From positions 62,001-126,000 of the forward strand of contig RPFO01000153.1 of assembly GCA_009746045.1 (NCBI GenBank): DNA of 64,000 bases, given 5' to 3'. Both the position numbers and the translations under genes were made by a program. The stretch comes from Mesostigma viride (Eukaryota > Streptophyta > Mesostigmatophyceae > Mesostigmatales > Mesostigmataceae). Position 1 is the first letter of the stretch, and each line of letters opens with the position of its first letter. The notes below the pieces were generated by a model, which made no database searches, was not told the origin of the DNA, and saw only the letters and a list, made by a program, of their open reading frames with translations. Shown here one piece after another: positions 43,709-55,315 of this stretch.

Positions 43709-46700
43709 ATGAAGGATTTCATTTTTTACCATACCAGTCGGCAACCCAACCGCCTTGGAGGGAAGAATGCTGGTGAAAAGTCCAAGCAGGTAAGTGGCGA
43801 GCTCTACCGTCAGGGTTGCCTCTCCTTGTTGCCATGTGTGTCAATCGCCTGTGCGTGCTCCCAGTCGTGGGTTCCTCGTTCTGCACGGCCTGCGTGCGTT
43901 AGATTGAAATTTGCCTCTATTAAATAGCGTGTTGTTAGAGTACCCGCCTGGGTAAGAAGCGAGGCCTCTGCAGCTTCTCTTTTACACTATCTTCTTTACA
44001 AGTGTATTACAGACTTCTCTTGCAGACTTCTTTTGTGCACTTTCTTCTCACAATTTGCGAGCAGGTGGGAAGCTCGGATCCCCTCCCACTTTTGAGGGTG
44101 CTTACGTTTTCCCCTCGTGCGCATGCAAGAAAAATTGCGATTAAAATGCAATAATAGCACTCCCAACAACCCCTCAGTTTTCACCCACCCTTCCTGCTTC
44201 ATTATTTCCCATGCATCTTTCCCAATCCGTCGTGGTCTGATGGTAGCACGTGGCATGAGAGCGATGGGATGGATCCTGCATCACTTGGCCCCCGTGTCAG
44301 CTGGCGCTCCTCCCGCCCCCCACCTCCCTCCTCTTTCTTTCCTCCCTCCTCCCCCCCACTCTTGTGCCCCCCTTGCAACTCCCTCCTCCATCGCCCTTTC
44401 TTCCCTTCTCCCCACGCACGCCTCACCCTTTCCTCCATTCACCCTCGCCCTGCACCCTTTCTTCCCGTCTCCCCATGCACGCCTCACCCTTGCCTCCATT
44501 CACCCTCGCCTGCACCCTTTCTTCCCTTCTCCCCCCCCCTCACCCTTTCTATGCTCCCCCTCTTCTGCTCCTCTCCCCGATCCCCTGTCACCGCTCCCTC
44601 AACGATCCTGCCCCCCGCGCAGGAGCTGCTGGAAGAGGTGGCGGCCGAGCGTGCGGCGCGTGAGGCCGTTCGCCAGCAGAAGCGCGCCGCCTGCACCCTC
44701 CAGCGCGTGTTCCGGGGCAGGAGGGCTGCCGCCAGCTGGCGCAAGGACATGTGGCGCGAGTGGGAGGCCGAGTTCCTGGCAACCACGACCATGGGGGCAG
44801 CAAGTGGTGGGGCAGCAAGCAGTAACCAAGCGCAAACAGCGAGCGGAACAGGCACGCTGGCTGGTGGGCAGGGCGATGGCAATAGCCAATTGGGCGGTGG
44901 TCAGGGCAGCAGCAGCCTGGCAGGGTCCGCCCCCGGCCCCCGTGTGTGGACCGCACACGAGCTGTCAGACAAGATGCTGCGCCCGTTCCTGTTCCTGTGG
45001 GACGAGCGGACAAGGGGGCGGAGACGGGGGGAAGAGGGGGCGGGGACCAGCCAACAGGCATCGGGGCGGCGACAGTCCTCCGGCTCCTCCAGCACCACCC
45101 AGAGTGCGCACCACTCACAGGCAGGTGCGGGCGCAAACGGGAAAGTACCCTCCGTGTCGCACGCCAGCAGCCACAGGGGTGCTGGCGGCAAGGTGGTGGA
45201 TACCGGCGGTGACCTCGCGGATGCCGGCGGTGTCTTGCTCCAGACCGATGACTGCACGCGCATGCACGCGTGCTGCCTGGCCCTCATCCGCAGCCTCGCA
45301 AACTCAGACCCACGGCTCAACTACGGCTCTCTGCTCGGAGGCCTCGACGGCGCAGGGTGCACCGCGACCGCGCCCCAGCGGCGCGCATACCTGTCGCAGG
45401 CCGGCCGGTTGGCCCGCGCGTGCTGCTGGGTGGTGGCCGCGACGGGGGTGGTGCCAGATGCCACGGAGATGAAGGGGGGCCAATGTGCGTGGCCCACCAG
45501 GGAGGTCGATGTGCTGTCGTCCAGCGGCGGCGGCGGTGCCAACCCCTTCCCCCCCTTGCCACCCGCAAAGCACGTAGCATTGATGGACGCCAAGCGAGCG
45601 TGTGCGTTGCTGCTGGCGGCGCTCACCGACCCGCTGCTGTGGGGATGCCGCAACGCGCCGCCACCCAGAGCAGCAGCATCATCCGCCTATGTGAGCGCCT
45701 CGGTTGACAAGGACCCCCTCGCTCAAGGTGTTCTTGCGGACGCCAGCATGGGAGCGGGAGCATCGTATGCCCCGGGTGGCGCACCCGGCAGCGTGGCGTC
45801 TCGTCCAGGGACCTTCTCGTTGGAGCTCGCGCAGGAGGCGGTGGAGGATGTCCTTTGGTGCCTGGCATCCGCGCCGCCCGCATTCAACCTGTTCATGGCC
45901 ACCAGGCTCGTCGCGATGCTGGCACACGCCACCCAGGGGACTGATCGTGCCGCCACCACGGGTACGGCGGCGGCTCCCATCGGTGCTGGCGCTGCTGGCA
46001 CTACTGCTACCGCTACCACAGGTGCTGCCGCTAACGCTGCTGCTGCTGCTGCTACTGGCTCGTCACCGCCACCATCATCGCAACCCAGCAGCACACCCGC
46101 GGCCCATGTGCTGGAGCAGCAGACGCTGCTGGTCATGTGGGGAGTGTGCCGGCGCGCCCTGGAGCTGCTGCGGGGGGCCCGCGGAGGCATCACCGCCGCT
46201 TGGGCCGCGCTGTCCCTCCTCACGCTGCCAGCTGTCACCTCCTCCCTCGCCCCCGCGATGCTGGCGGGTCTCCGCAGCCCGGCCGTACTCGCCCCCTGCC
46301 TGCGCGCACTCTGCGTTCCCCTGGACAGCCTGGCGGGCACGGTGGCCCGCATGGCGGGCGCGCCCACCGTGGCGTCGGCCGGCGTCAGCGGCGGAAGGGG
46401 CCCCTCCGCGGCATCTTTCGCAGCCGTGGTTGAAGCGCAGGTGCTGGCCATGCTGCGCGAGGGCGATAGCTGTCAGCCGCGTGCTGGCGCTGGCGAGGTT
46501 GGCAGTGATGGTCCGGATGCCAGTGATGGTGGGAATGGCCGCGCGGCTATAAGTAGCATCCCGCCAGCCCTCTGGGCCATCGTCAACGCGCTGAGCTTGC
46601 TGGGACAGTTCCACCGCACACCCACGGCCAAGAGGCGCGGTCAAGACACCCAGCCGGCGGCGGCAGTGGCAGACAGCTCCACGGGAGATGCCGGCCACGC

Positions 46701-49700
46701 AGGTACGGGGGGCCAGCCCTCGTTGTCTGCGTCGGCTTCCCAAGGGAGGTCTTCTCACAGCACCGGCGTGCACCCCCGGCCATCTCCCGCCCACTCGCTC
46801 GCGGCCGCGGTGGCCAATGACCTGGAGCAGCAGCGGGTGACGGATGGCGACGGCCTGCTGACCACCGAGCACGGGGTGGGCATTGGCCTGGCGGTGCGCG
46901 CACTGCTGGCGCAGCTACGCTCCCTGCAGGGTGCCGGCGGCAGGCCTGGCAGTATCCACAGGGACAGCGTTGCACCCGGCGGATCGGGCGCTGTCTCCGC
47001 GAGCAAGGCCAGCAGAGAGGGTGGCGCGGGTGCGAGGGGGGAGGGTGGCGGTGCCAGGAATGCGGGCACACGAGGCGAGGCGGGGGGTAGCGCGGGACCT
47101 GGCTCGACCGCCAGCACATCAACGCCATCATCGCCATCGCTCGAGGTGCACTGGGGGCGAGTGGCGGAACCGCTGCGGCAGCTTCTGCGGGCGGACACAC
47201 TGCAAGCGCTGGTGGATGCCTGCGCGTTCTGCAGGTGGGTGCCGCATGGCGTGTATGCCTTACGTGGGTGAGAGGGTGGCCAAGGTCACGTTGGGGCGTC
47301 ATCCTTGTCCTCGGTGTGGGTGAGAGGGTGGCCAAGGTCACGTTGGGGCGTCATCCTTGTCCTCGGTGTGGGTGAGGGGATGGCCAAGGTCACGTTGGGG
47401 CGTCATCCTTGTCCTCGGTGTGGGTGAGGGGATGGCCAAGGTCACGTTGGGGCGTCATCCTTGTCCTCGGTGTGGGTGAGGGGGTGGCCAAGGTCACGTT
47501 GGGGCGTCATCCTTGTCCTCGGTGTGGGTGAGGGGGTGGCCAAGGTCACGTTGGGGCGTCATCCTTGTCCTCGGTGTGGGTGAGGGGGTGGCCAAGGTCA
47601 CGTTGGGGCGTCATCCTTGTCCTCGGTGTGGGTGAGGGGGTGGCCAAGGTCACGTTGGGGCGTCATCCTTGTCCTCCGTGTGGGTGAGGGGATGGCCAAG
47701 GTCACGTTGGGGCGTCATCCTTGTCCTCGGTGTGGGTGAGGGGGTGGCCAAGGTCACGTTGGGGCGTCATCCTTGTCCTCGGTGTGGGTGAGGGGGTGGC
47801 CAAGGTCACGTTGGGGCGTCATCCTTGTCCTCGGTGTGGGTGAGGGGGTGGCCAAGGTCACGTTGGGGCGTCATCCTTGTCCTCGGTGTGGGTGAGAGGG
47901 TGGCCAAGGTCACGTTGGGGCGTCATCCTTGTCCTCGGTGTGGGTGAGGGGGTGGCCAAGGTCACGTTGGGGCGTCATCCTTGTCCTCGGTGTGGGTGAG
48001 GGGGTGGCCAAGGTCACGTTGGGGCGTCATCCTTGTCCTCGGTGTGGGTGAGGGGATGGCCAAGGTCACGTTGGGGCGTCATCCTTGTCCTCGGTGTGGG
48101 TGAGAGGGTGGCCAAGGTCACGTTGGGGCGTCATCCTTGTCCTCGGTGTGGGTGAGAGGGTGGCCAAGGTCACGTTGGGGCGTCATCCTTGTCCTCGGTG
48201 TGGGTGAGGGGGTGGCCAAGGTCATGTTGGGGCGTCATCCTTGTCCTCGGTGTGGGTGAGGGGGTGGCCAAGGTCACGTTGGGGCGTCATCCTTGTCCTC
48301 GGTGTGGGTGAGGGGGTGGCCAAGGTCACGTTGGGGCGTCATCCTTGTCCTCGGTGTGGGTGAGGGGATGGCCAAGGTCACGTTGGGGCGTCATCCTTGT
48401 CCTCGGTGTGGGTGAGGGGGTGGCCAAGGTCACGTTGGGGCGTCATCCTTGTCCTCGGTGTGGGTGAGGGGGTGGCCAAGGTCACGTTGGGGCGTCATCC
48501 TTGTCCTCGGTGTGGGTGAGGGGATGGCCAAGGTCACGTTGGGGCGTCATCCTTGTCCTCGGTGTGGGTGAGGGGGTGGCCAAGGTCACGTTGGGGCGTC
48601 ATCCTTGTCCTCGGTGTGGGTGAGGGGGTGGCCAAGGTCACGTTGGGGCGTCATCCTTGTCCTCGGTGTGGGTGAGAGGGTGGCCAAGGTCACGTTGGGG
48701 CGTCATCCTTGTCCTCGGTGTGGGTGAGGGGATGGCCAAGGTCACGTTGGGGCGTCATCCTTGTCCTCGGTGTGGGTGAGGGGGTGGCCAAGGTCACGTT
48801 TGGGCGTCATCCTTGTCCTCGGTGTGGGTGAGAGGGTGGCCAAGGTCACGTTGGGGCGTCATCCTTGTCCTCGGTGTGGGTGAGAGGGTGGCCAAGGTCA
48901 CGTTGGGGCGTCATCCTTGTCCTCGGTGTGGGTGAGGGGATGGCCAAGGTCACGTTGGGGCGTCATCCTTGTCCTCGGTGTGGCGTGGCATCCAGCCATA
49001 CTCGCATGACCACCAGATAAGGGCGCCCTGTGTTTCCATAACCTTTGGCGCTGGCACTAGCGGTGACCGCGCCGCGCAGGGTGTTCAGGCCCCCCATTGG
49101 CAACCAGTGGCAAGTGGTTGACTGGTGGAGTCCCTGTTCTAGCTGTGTCCCCGGCGCTGGCTGCTGCGGCGGAGGTTAACTAATCTTGTCTCGCACGCAC
49201 GCCCACGTCGCATCCCTCGCTCGTTGGTAGTTCGGAGGTGGTGGAACGATCCTGCCGCTCGCGTCACCCCGCCTGCCCACCTGCGGTGCTTGCTTGCAGT
49301 GGATGGCCGCACACATATGCGATATAGCGTGCGATAGAATATTTTCCGCACACACATCCCTGGTCCTCATACTCATGCCTTGTCCTTCTCCTGCCCCGCG
49401 CCCCTGTGACCTCTACGCACATGCCGGTGTCTGCTCGCCTGCCTGTGCTGGGTGGTCGTGTGGGACGATCCCCCGCCAACCATTCCTCGGCTCCTGCCTT
49501 GTGCTCCTGTGACCCACACTCGCGCCATGGGTGCTGGGCGTTCCGACCGCCACCTTTCGGCAACAGGGCACGCGCCGCAATACCCGAGCGACCGCCACCC
49601 CCCCGCGCCACCAGCCCACGCAACAACTCGGGGTCCAAGGGGCCGACGTCGGGCGACGATAACGAGGACAGCGGCGACGACGAGCTCCACAAGGACGAGA

Positions 49701-52692
49701 GTGAGGAGGACCTGGAGGATTGGCGCGCTCTGGGCCTGGTGGCGTCCAAGCGGGAAGCGGCACGGGGGCTGTCGGTGGTGCTGGACCAGGTGTCCCAGCA
49801 GGGCGACCTACAGCTGGACACGTGCGAGGTGGCGCTCCTCTATTCGACCGCGCTCGACCTGTTCCCCTCGCTGCTGCCGCCGACGTCACCGGCCCACATC
49901 TCATCGGTCACCGTCCTCAACGCGCTGGCGTTCTCAAGGCACCTGCTGCCCCACCTGCTGGGCCACCTGCTGCCGCGCATGCTAGCCCCTGACCCTGCGG
50001 GATCCACCAGCGGCGCTGCCAACGTGACAGGTGGCGCAAGCGGGGCCTCCGCGGGGGATGCCCCAAGCGGAGGAACGAGGGGGATGGCGCACGCAGCCGC
50101 ACCCTCCTCGGGATCCTTCCTGCTGACATCCGTCAAGCGCATCGCCAGCGACATGGTGGGCCACCACGCCGGCCACCGCAAGCCGGCGGTCTTGGGGGGT
50201 AGCAGTAGCGCAGCGGGGGGCACATCGCAAGCGCTGCCATCCGGCCACCAATCGGGGTCGCCGGCCCCCGAGCAAATCATCGTTCTGGGGGCGGGCGTCG
50301 CGGGTGTCCCGCCCCCCCTGGTCCCCGTGCTCACCTTATTCTCTTCCGCGTACGCCCACCTGCTGCTCATTCTCGACGAGGAAGAGTTCTACACAAAACA
50401 GACGCCCTTCACGCTGCCGCAGCAGGTGGCCCTGGCAACCTCCCTGAACGCGCTCGTGTACCACACATTCGTCCCCGTGGCGCCACCTGTCGCGACCGGG
50501 GCCTCCCCGCCCCTGTCCCTCCTCTCCCCCTCCTCCTCCGCCCCCTCCCCCTTTGCCTCCGTCTCGCCCGCCGAGCGCCGCGCCTCGCTCACCGCGCTGT
50601 CCCGCGCCGCCACCGGTCTGCTCATGAGCCTCCACCAGCGTGACGCCCGGCGGCCCTTCTGCCCGCCGTCCCTCTGGCTGGCTCCTGCTGCCGCCAGCCC
50701 GCCCCCCAAGTACCTGCTGGTCTTGCGGCCACAGGAGGGGGACCGAGATGCCCATGGTGGCGGCGCCAGCAGCAGGGAAGAGCCCTCCATGGCCCCTGCC
50801 GGCGCCACCATCGCCTCCTCGATCCCACACGTGCTCCCTTTTGCGGACCGTGTTGAGCTGTTTCGTGCCACGCTGCGCGAGCAAGGGTTGGTCCCGCTAG
50901 CCCACGCGGATGGGGCCGGGGGCCGAGCGGGTCGCGCCCCAAAGCTTGCGGTGACGATTCGCCGAGACCATCTGCTCGAGGACGCGTTCGCTCAGCTGGG
51001 GGGTGACCGCGCGGCCGGCAAACTGCGTGGCGCGCTGGATGTCCGCTATGTCAACGCGCAGGGCGTGGCGGAGGCAGGAATCGACATGGGTGGCCTGTTC
51101 AAGGAGTTCGTTACTGATCTCGCCAAGGCCGTGTTCGACCCCCAGCTGGGCTTGTTCCAGGCCACGCAGGGGGACGGGTTGCTGTACCCCCGCGGCGCGC
51201 TGCTGGCTGGTGCTGCACTGGGCATGGACGCGTTCCCGTTGGCCCAGTTTGCCGGGCGGGTCATGGGGAAGGCGCTCGCCGAGGGGGTGCTCTTAGAGCT
51301 GGGCCTCGCAGGTTTCTTTGTGACCCGCATCGTCGGCCGCCAGAACTACCTGGAGGATTTGCCCACGCTGGATGCGCAGCTGCACAAGAACTTGATGTAC
51401 TTGAAGCGCTACGAGGGCGATGCTTCGGACCTGTCCCTCACGTTCACGGTGTCAGAGGACGCGTTCGGACGCACGGTCGAGCGGGAGCTGGTCCCTGGGG
51501 GCGCCAGCCTGGCGGTGACGGACGCCAACAAGCTGCACTACATCCACGCGGTGGCGGATTACCACCTAAACCGGGCGATCAAGCCCATCACGGACGCGTT
51601 TGTGCGGGGTCTCAGTGAGCTGGTCCCCCCGGGTCTCTTGCAGCTCTTCAGCCCAGCCGAGTTCAACCAGCTGCTGTCGGGGGGAGAGGACGAGATCGAC
51701 ATCGACGACCTGCGCAAGAACACGCGCTACTCGGGTATGTGGCGGGTGGTAGGAGTACGTGGGGGGTGTAGGAGTGTGTGGAAGGTGGTGGAGGTGGGGG
51801 GGGTGGGGGTGGGGGGTGGGGGGTGGGGGGGTGGGGGGTGGGGGGGTGGGGGGTGGGGGGATGGGGGGGTGGGGGTGGGGGGGTGGGGGGTTGGGGGGGT
51901 GGGGGGGATGGTAGGAGTACGTGGGTTTATCTGCGCCAGAAGGTGGCATGCTGGGGGAACGAGGCGCATGTGCGTGGCGTAGGTTGGCGTTGTCGGTGCA
52001 TGCCAGAGAATGGACAGGGATGCAGCAGCGTGACATGTTTAGCCTTAAGCCTTTGATGCAGCAGCTAGATCCCTGCCTGGCATCTGGCTAGTTGCTTTGC
52101 TGCCGGTGTCGCTGTCTGTGCCGGAACACTTTATACAGGCCCTGGCTTGCACAAGGGTGATCCTACTTGCCTTTGGGATCCGCTTCCTTTGGCGTGGCCT
52201 GAGGTTTTAGTGGTCCATGCCGGTACCTGATGCCTTTTGTTGACAATGGGCAGATGCCACGATGCGCCCATGACCTGTTTTGGCCCCTGACACACGTACC
52301 TGGTTGATGATTCCTAGTCAACATGTTCTCTCCCCCCTGCGCCTGCTCAACCTGCAGGTGGCTTTGCGGACAACAGCCGCGAGGTGTGCATCTTCTGGGA
52401 CGTTGTGGCCAAGTTCTCGCCCGAAGAGAAGCGCGCACTGCTCAAGTTTGTCACGTCCTGCAGCCGGGGCCCGCTGCTGGGCTTTGCGCACCTGAACCCA
52501 AAGTTCACCATCCACAAGGTGGAGTGCGACACGTCCTTCTGGGCCGTCCTGGGTGGCGCCGATGTCGACCGGCTTCCGACCGCGGCCACGTGTCACAACA
52601 TGCTCAAGCTGCCCACGTACAAGCGGGCGAGCACGATGAGGGAGAAGCTGCGCTACTCCATATTCTCCAACTCTGGTTTTGAGCTGTCTTGA
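43709..52692 (+). CDS. HECT-type E3 ubiquitin ligase (UPL7/UBE3C-like)
   Basis: Transfers ubiquitin from an E2 through its own cysteine to substrates. Exons 43709-43789, 44623-47234, 49567-51734 and 52358-52692 keep phase and give 1731 residues. Exon 1 (27 codons, ending AGEKSKQ) joins [15 protein letters not shown] and an IQ motif ([14 protein letters not shown], ~49-62), the N-terminal layout of UPL7, UBE3B and UBE3C. A long low-complexity middle includes an acidic stretch ([20 protein letters not shown]) and [15 protein letters not shown]. The HECT domain covers about 1355-1731: [52 protein letters not shown] and the C-lobe with catalytic Cys near 1699 in [13 protein letters not shown], ending FELS. 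The acceptor of exon 3 (CAACAG, 49566) is the least certain join; a 49079 acceptor is an alternative. Confidence 0.88.
47265..48983. repeat. 52-bp minisatellite, ~33 copies, in HECT intron 2
   Basis: Units contain GTGTGGGTGAGGGGGTGGCC, AAGGTCACGTTGGGGCGTCA and TCCTTGTCCTCG. Copies vary almost only at one position (GAGGGGG/GAGAGGG/GAGGGGA), so the array is very homogeneous. It begins ~30 bp after the exon 2 donor (GTGGGTGCC), and each unit carries a donor-like GTGGGTGAG. Confidence 0.97.
51778..51912 (+). repeat. G-rich (GGGGGTG)n tract in HECT intron 3
   Basis: 135 bp of GGGGGT/GGGGTG repeats on the coding strand, able in principle to form G-quadruplexes in the DNA or the intron RNA. It starts 40 bp after the GTATGT donor. 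Confidence 0.9.
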
Positions 52693-52810
52693 GAGCCAGC
52701 ACGCTATTATTTAACTATTTATTTGCAACAGACTCCTTTCACCAGGCACCGAGTGCCAGGATGCTCGTTATCATTGTTGAACTGGCGCACACCAGCCATC
52801 GGTAAAATAA

Positions 52811-52911
52811 TTAATTAATTAATTAATTAATAGACAAGTGACTGCGTCACGGGAGCATAAGTCCTCAGTGGAGCATAAGTCCTCCGTGAGAGGGGAACAT
52901 GGGATGGAAAA
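52811..52911 (-). mobile_element. 101-bp family D retroelement end just 3' of the HECT gene
   Basis: Flanked by ATCGGTAAAATAA at 52798-52810 and 52912-52924 (13 bp). It consists of a (TTAATTAA) tail, a GTGAC-GCA-GTCAC hairpin and GAGCATAAGTCCTC, partly duplicated. It lies about 120 bp after the HECT stop and may be within the 3' UTR. Confidence 0.85.
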
Positions 52912-53117
52912 ATCGGTAAAATAAAGGTACCTATGAAACGGCAAACAACGGCGAACATTACGACAGAGCAGGCTCCCCCGGCCCAGTTGCAGCCTTGCCG
53001 CGTGACACGCGGACGACACACCTATTGCAGAGTCCAACATTATATAACATGGCATGATTGTGCGCAGATCAATTATCCAGATTAAGTTTAATTCTTGCCT
53101 GCGCGCTGGTAGCATCT

Positions 53118-53722
53118 CATGGATATGTGTTAAGAAGTATAATTACTTACATCAGATCGAGTGAAGGTACCCAATAAAACATAAATCCAACGCTAACAAG
53201 AGATACCACGACAAAATAACTACAGCTGGCATGGGACACTCCATCCACACCGCGGAATGAAGTTAAATAGCCTAATAACCGTGCTGTGCCGCAAAGTCAG
53301 CCCGCGTGCGGCGGAGCAAGATGTCAGCCATAGCTAGCCCGGGTAAGCACTACCGAAAGGCGGTACGTGGCGCCGGCCAGTACGACGTCCAGGTCGGCGC
53401 CGACCAAGGGGCCCGATGGCCCTCCAGGACGTCCAGGCAGTCCTCCCGGAGCCGGCAGCACTCCTTAAAGAAGCCGGCGGTCAGCTAGGGTCCATATGGC
53501 CCCGAACTCCTCCAAGAATAAGGGCACCCGTACCCGGTGGTGCCCAACGTCGCCATAGGCCGTGAGCTTGGCCCGCTCAGCCCGATCCGCCGTGTAGCCC
53601 GCCGCCTGGGATGCACCAACCACATGGCTAAGAGCCAATGGGCGAGCCACAGAAACGTCAATGAGCTAAAGTGCCGGCCGCCTCCCTCAAAGTCCAGAAT
53701 CACGATATCAGGTCGGTGGTTG
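53118..53722 (-). mobile_element. Family E retroelement C-terminal fragment, copy 1
   Basis: On the minus strand the remnant reads RPDIVILDFEGGGRHF, then in a shifted frame DVSVARPLALSHVVGASQAA, GYTADRAERAKLTAYGDVGH and VPLFLEEFGAIWTLADR. RPD-x(n)-DVSVARP is the pattern of the restriction-like (PD-(D/E)XK) nuclease found at the C-terminus of some non-LTR retroelements. It is frameshifted and so inactive. About 100 bp of 3' UTR (53118-53221) with AACAAGAGATACCACGACAA follows. Confidence 0.6.
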
Positions 53723-53836
53723 TGATGGATATATGTTTAAAAAATATAATTACTTACATCAGAGTGAAAGCACCCACTTAAAAATAAACAAAGCCTACGC
53801 TAACAAGAGATACCACGACAAAAGAAACTACAAGTC
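53723..53836 (-). mobile_element. 3' UTR of family E copy 2, cut off by the family C insertion
   Basis: About 110 bp closely matching 53118-53221 (ATAATTACTTACATCAGA, then AACAAGAGATACCACGACAA). The simplest reading is that it is the tail of the family E copy at 55316-55790, separated from it by the family C element. Confidence 0.6.
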
Positions 53837-53844
53837 GGAATTAA

Positions 53845-55300
53845 GTAATAAAGAACATGACTCCGTTGGGAGCTTATGTAGCACATATCCCTGAGAAGGG
53901 GCATGTGGCATTCTGGGCTACTATCTTGTTATCGGTGGAGTCCTGCAAGGGTAGGGTGTACTACACCCCATTTAAGGGCACCTGCACCACTATGTATATT
54001 CCAGCAGCTAGGGCTGCGGACATAGGCGGGCCGGGTGGAAGATCATCATGGCTAAACAATGGCTAGAGCATGGCGTCTCAGAGTGGGCAAGTAAGCGAAG
54101 CATAGCAAGGACGTAGCATGGCTGGCTGTATAGGAGGGCTAAGCTCAAAGGGTATGGCTGGTTGTGTACCGTGCGCTAGCGGTGCACGTGACTAGGTATG
54201 GTGGCAAGGCTAGGCAAACATTCTAGGCCGCATGGCTGCCATGGCGGCAGTCAACTACCATCAGTACAAGTGCTAATCTAGCCCGCAGGGGGCGACCACA
54301 TCTTGTGGTTGATCATGAGGTCCCCGCCGCTCCAGTACACCTTGGGCTACTGGGGGTCCTGCTTGTGGCGGATCGAGGTATTCCGGCCACAGGCCAGCGT
54401 CGCTGCTGCTGCTGAGCGGGGGTCAGGACGTCGTCCAGCGTCCAGGGGAGGTCGTGCAACCTCTTGTGACGAGAAAGGAACCGCTGCTTGTCGTCAGGGG
54501 AGGGGAACTGTGAGCAGGATTATGGTGGGGGAGCCGCCTTGCCCCGTGAGTGGGGAAGGCGGTGGCACCCGCGCAGTTCTACCTCACCTACCAGGCCCAT
54601 GTGGGTAAGAAGCTCGTCCGCATGCAAGCGGGTGGTTGCCGTCTCCCCTGGCTTCTGGGGGAAACGACGCAGCACCAATCAGCACTCGAGGCGAGCGCGG
54701 TCGGTGGCCTCCCACCGTTTTGCCTGGCGGAGGTCTTCCAGCTCCTGGATTTTCGTGGCAATGGCCTCAGCACTTGGTCGAGGCGGTCGCTGACCGCAGC
54801 AGGTCTGCGTATGAGTGCTGCGAGAGGCTACCATCTGCCGGCTGGGTAGGCTGGGCTGCGATGGTGGCCGTCTGCGCTGCAATCGCCGGGACCTGCACGG
54901 CCAGGGCGTCGGTTTGGGCGGTGATGGCTTCAAGCTTTTTCAGTCATGAGCACGCTGCACTTGCCCTCCACCTGGTTTAGGCGAGAGACAACACGAGCAG
55001 CGCGTGCGTCTCAGATGCCTGCGCCGCGGTCTGCAGCGCGGTGAACTGAGGTTGGAGGTTGTGGGCAACCCGGCCGGGTTTCCACATTGGAGACCCGGGC
55101 CTAGCTCCATCTTGTTGAGCGTGGTGTCCAGCGATCAGCTGCTCGGCCAGCGGCCAGGTCACGTGCTCCTCCTGAACACTGCGGCGGAGGCCGGTCATAC
55201 TTGCAGAGGGAGGAAGCCGATGCGGCGGCCGGCTGCGCTGGGGCTGGGGTGTGGAGCTTGCTGGTGATGTCCATTAGGCGGAGCTGGAATTGGCTCGTCA
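53845..55300 (-). mobile_element. Family C ORF1-only retroelement (HAL1-like), copy 2
   Basis: The longer of two copies with the same layout. On the minus strand it starts with ORF1 coiled-coil coding (ITAQTDALAVQVPAIAAQTA, IQELEDLRQAKRWEATDRAR; 55270-54690). The RRM and C-terminal domain follow in shifted frames (TIILLTV, DDKQRFLSRHKRLHDLPWTL, KVYWSGGDLMINHKMW; 54600-54290), with a stop at about 54282. It then goes straight into 440 bp of 3' UTR with CACCTGCACCACTATG and GTGCTACATAAGCTCCCAAC, ending GGAGTCATGTTCTTTATTAC. No ORF2 sequence is present. The ORF1 is frameshifted and inactive. Confidence 0.7.
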
Positions 55301-55315
55301 AGATAATCAGGCGTG

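Noticed and set aside
44117-45472. 451-codon plus-strand frame over the HECT N-terminal region
   Set aside because: Wrong frame for the IQ motif and HECT-family residues; GC-rich shadow of exon 2.
53118-53836. LTR retrotransposon flanked by ~100-bp LTRs
   Set aside because: The direct repeats lack TG...CA ends and are better explained as 3' UTRs of two tandem family E copies.
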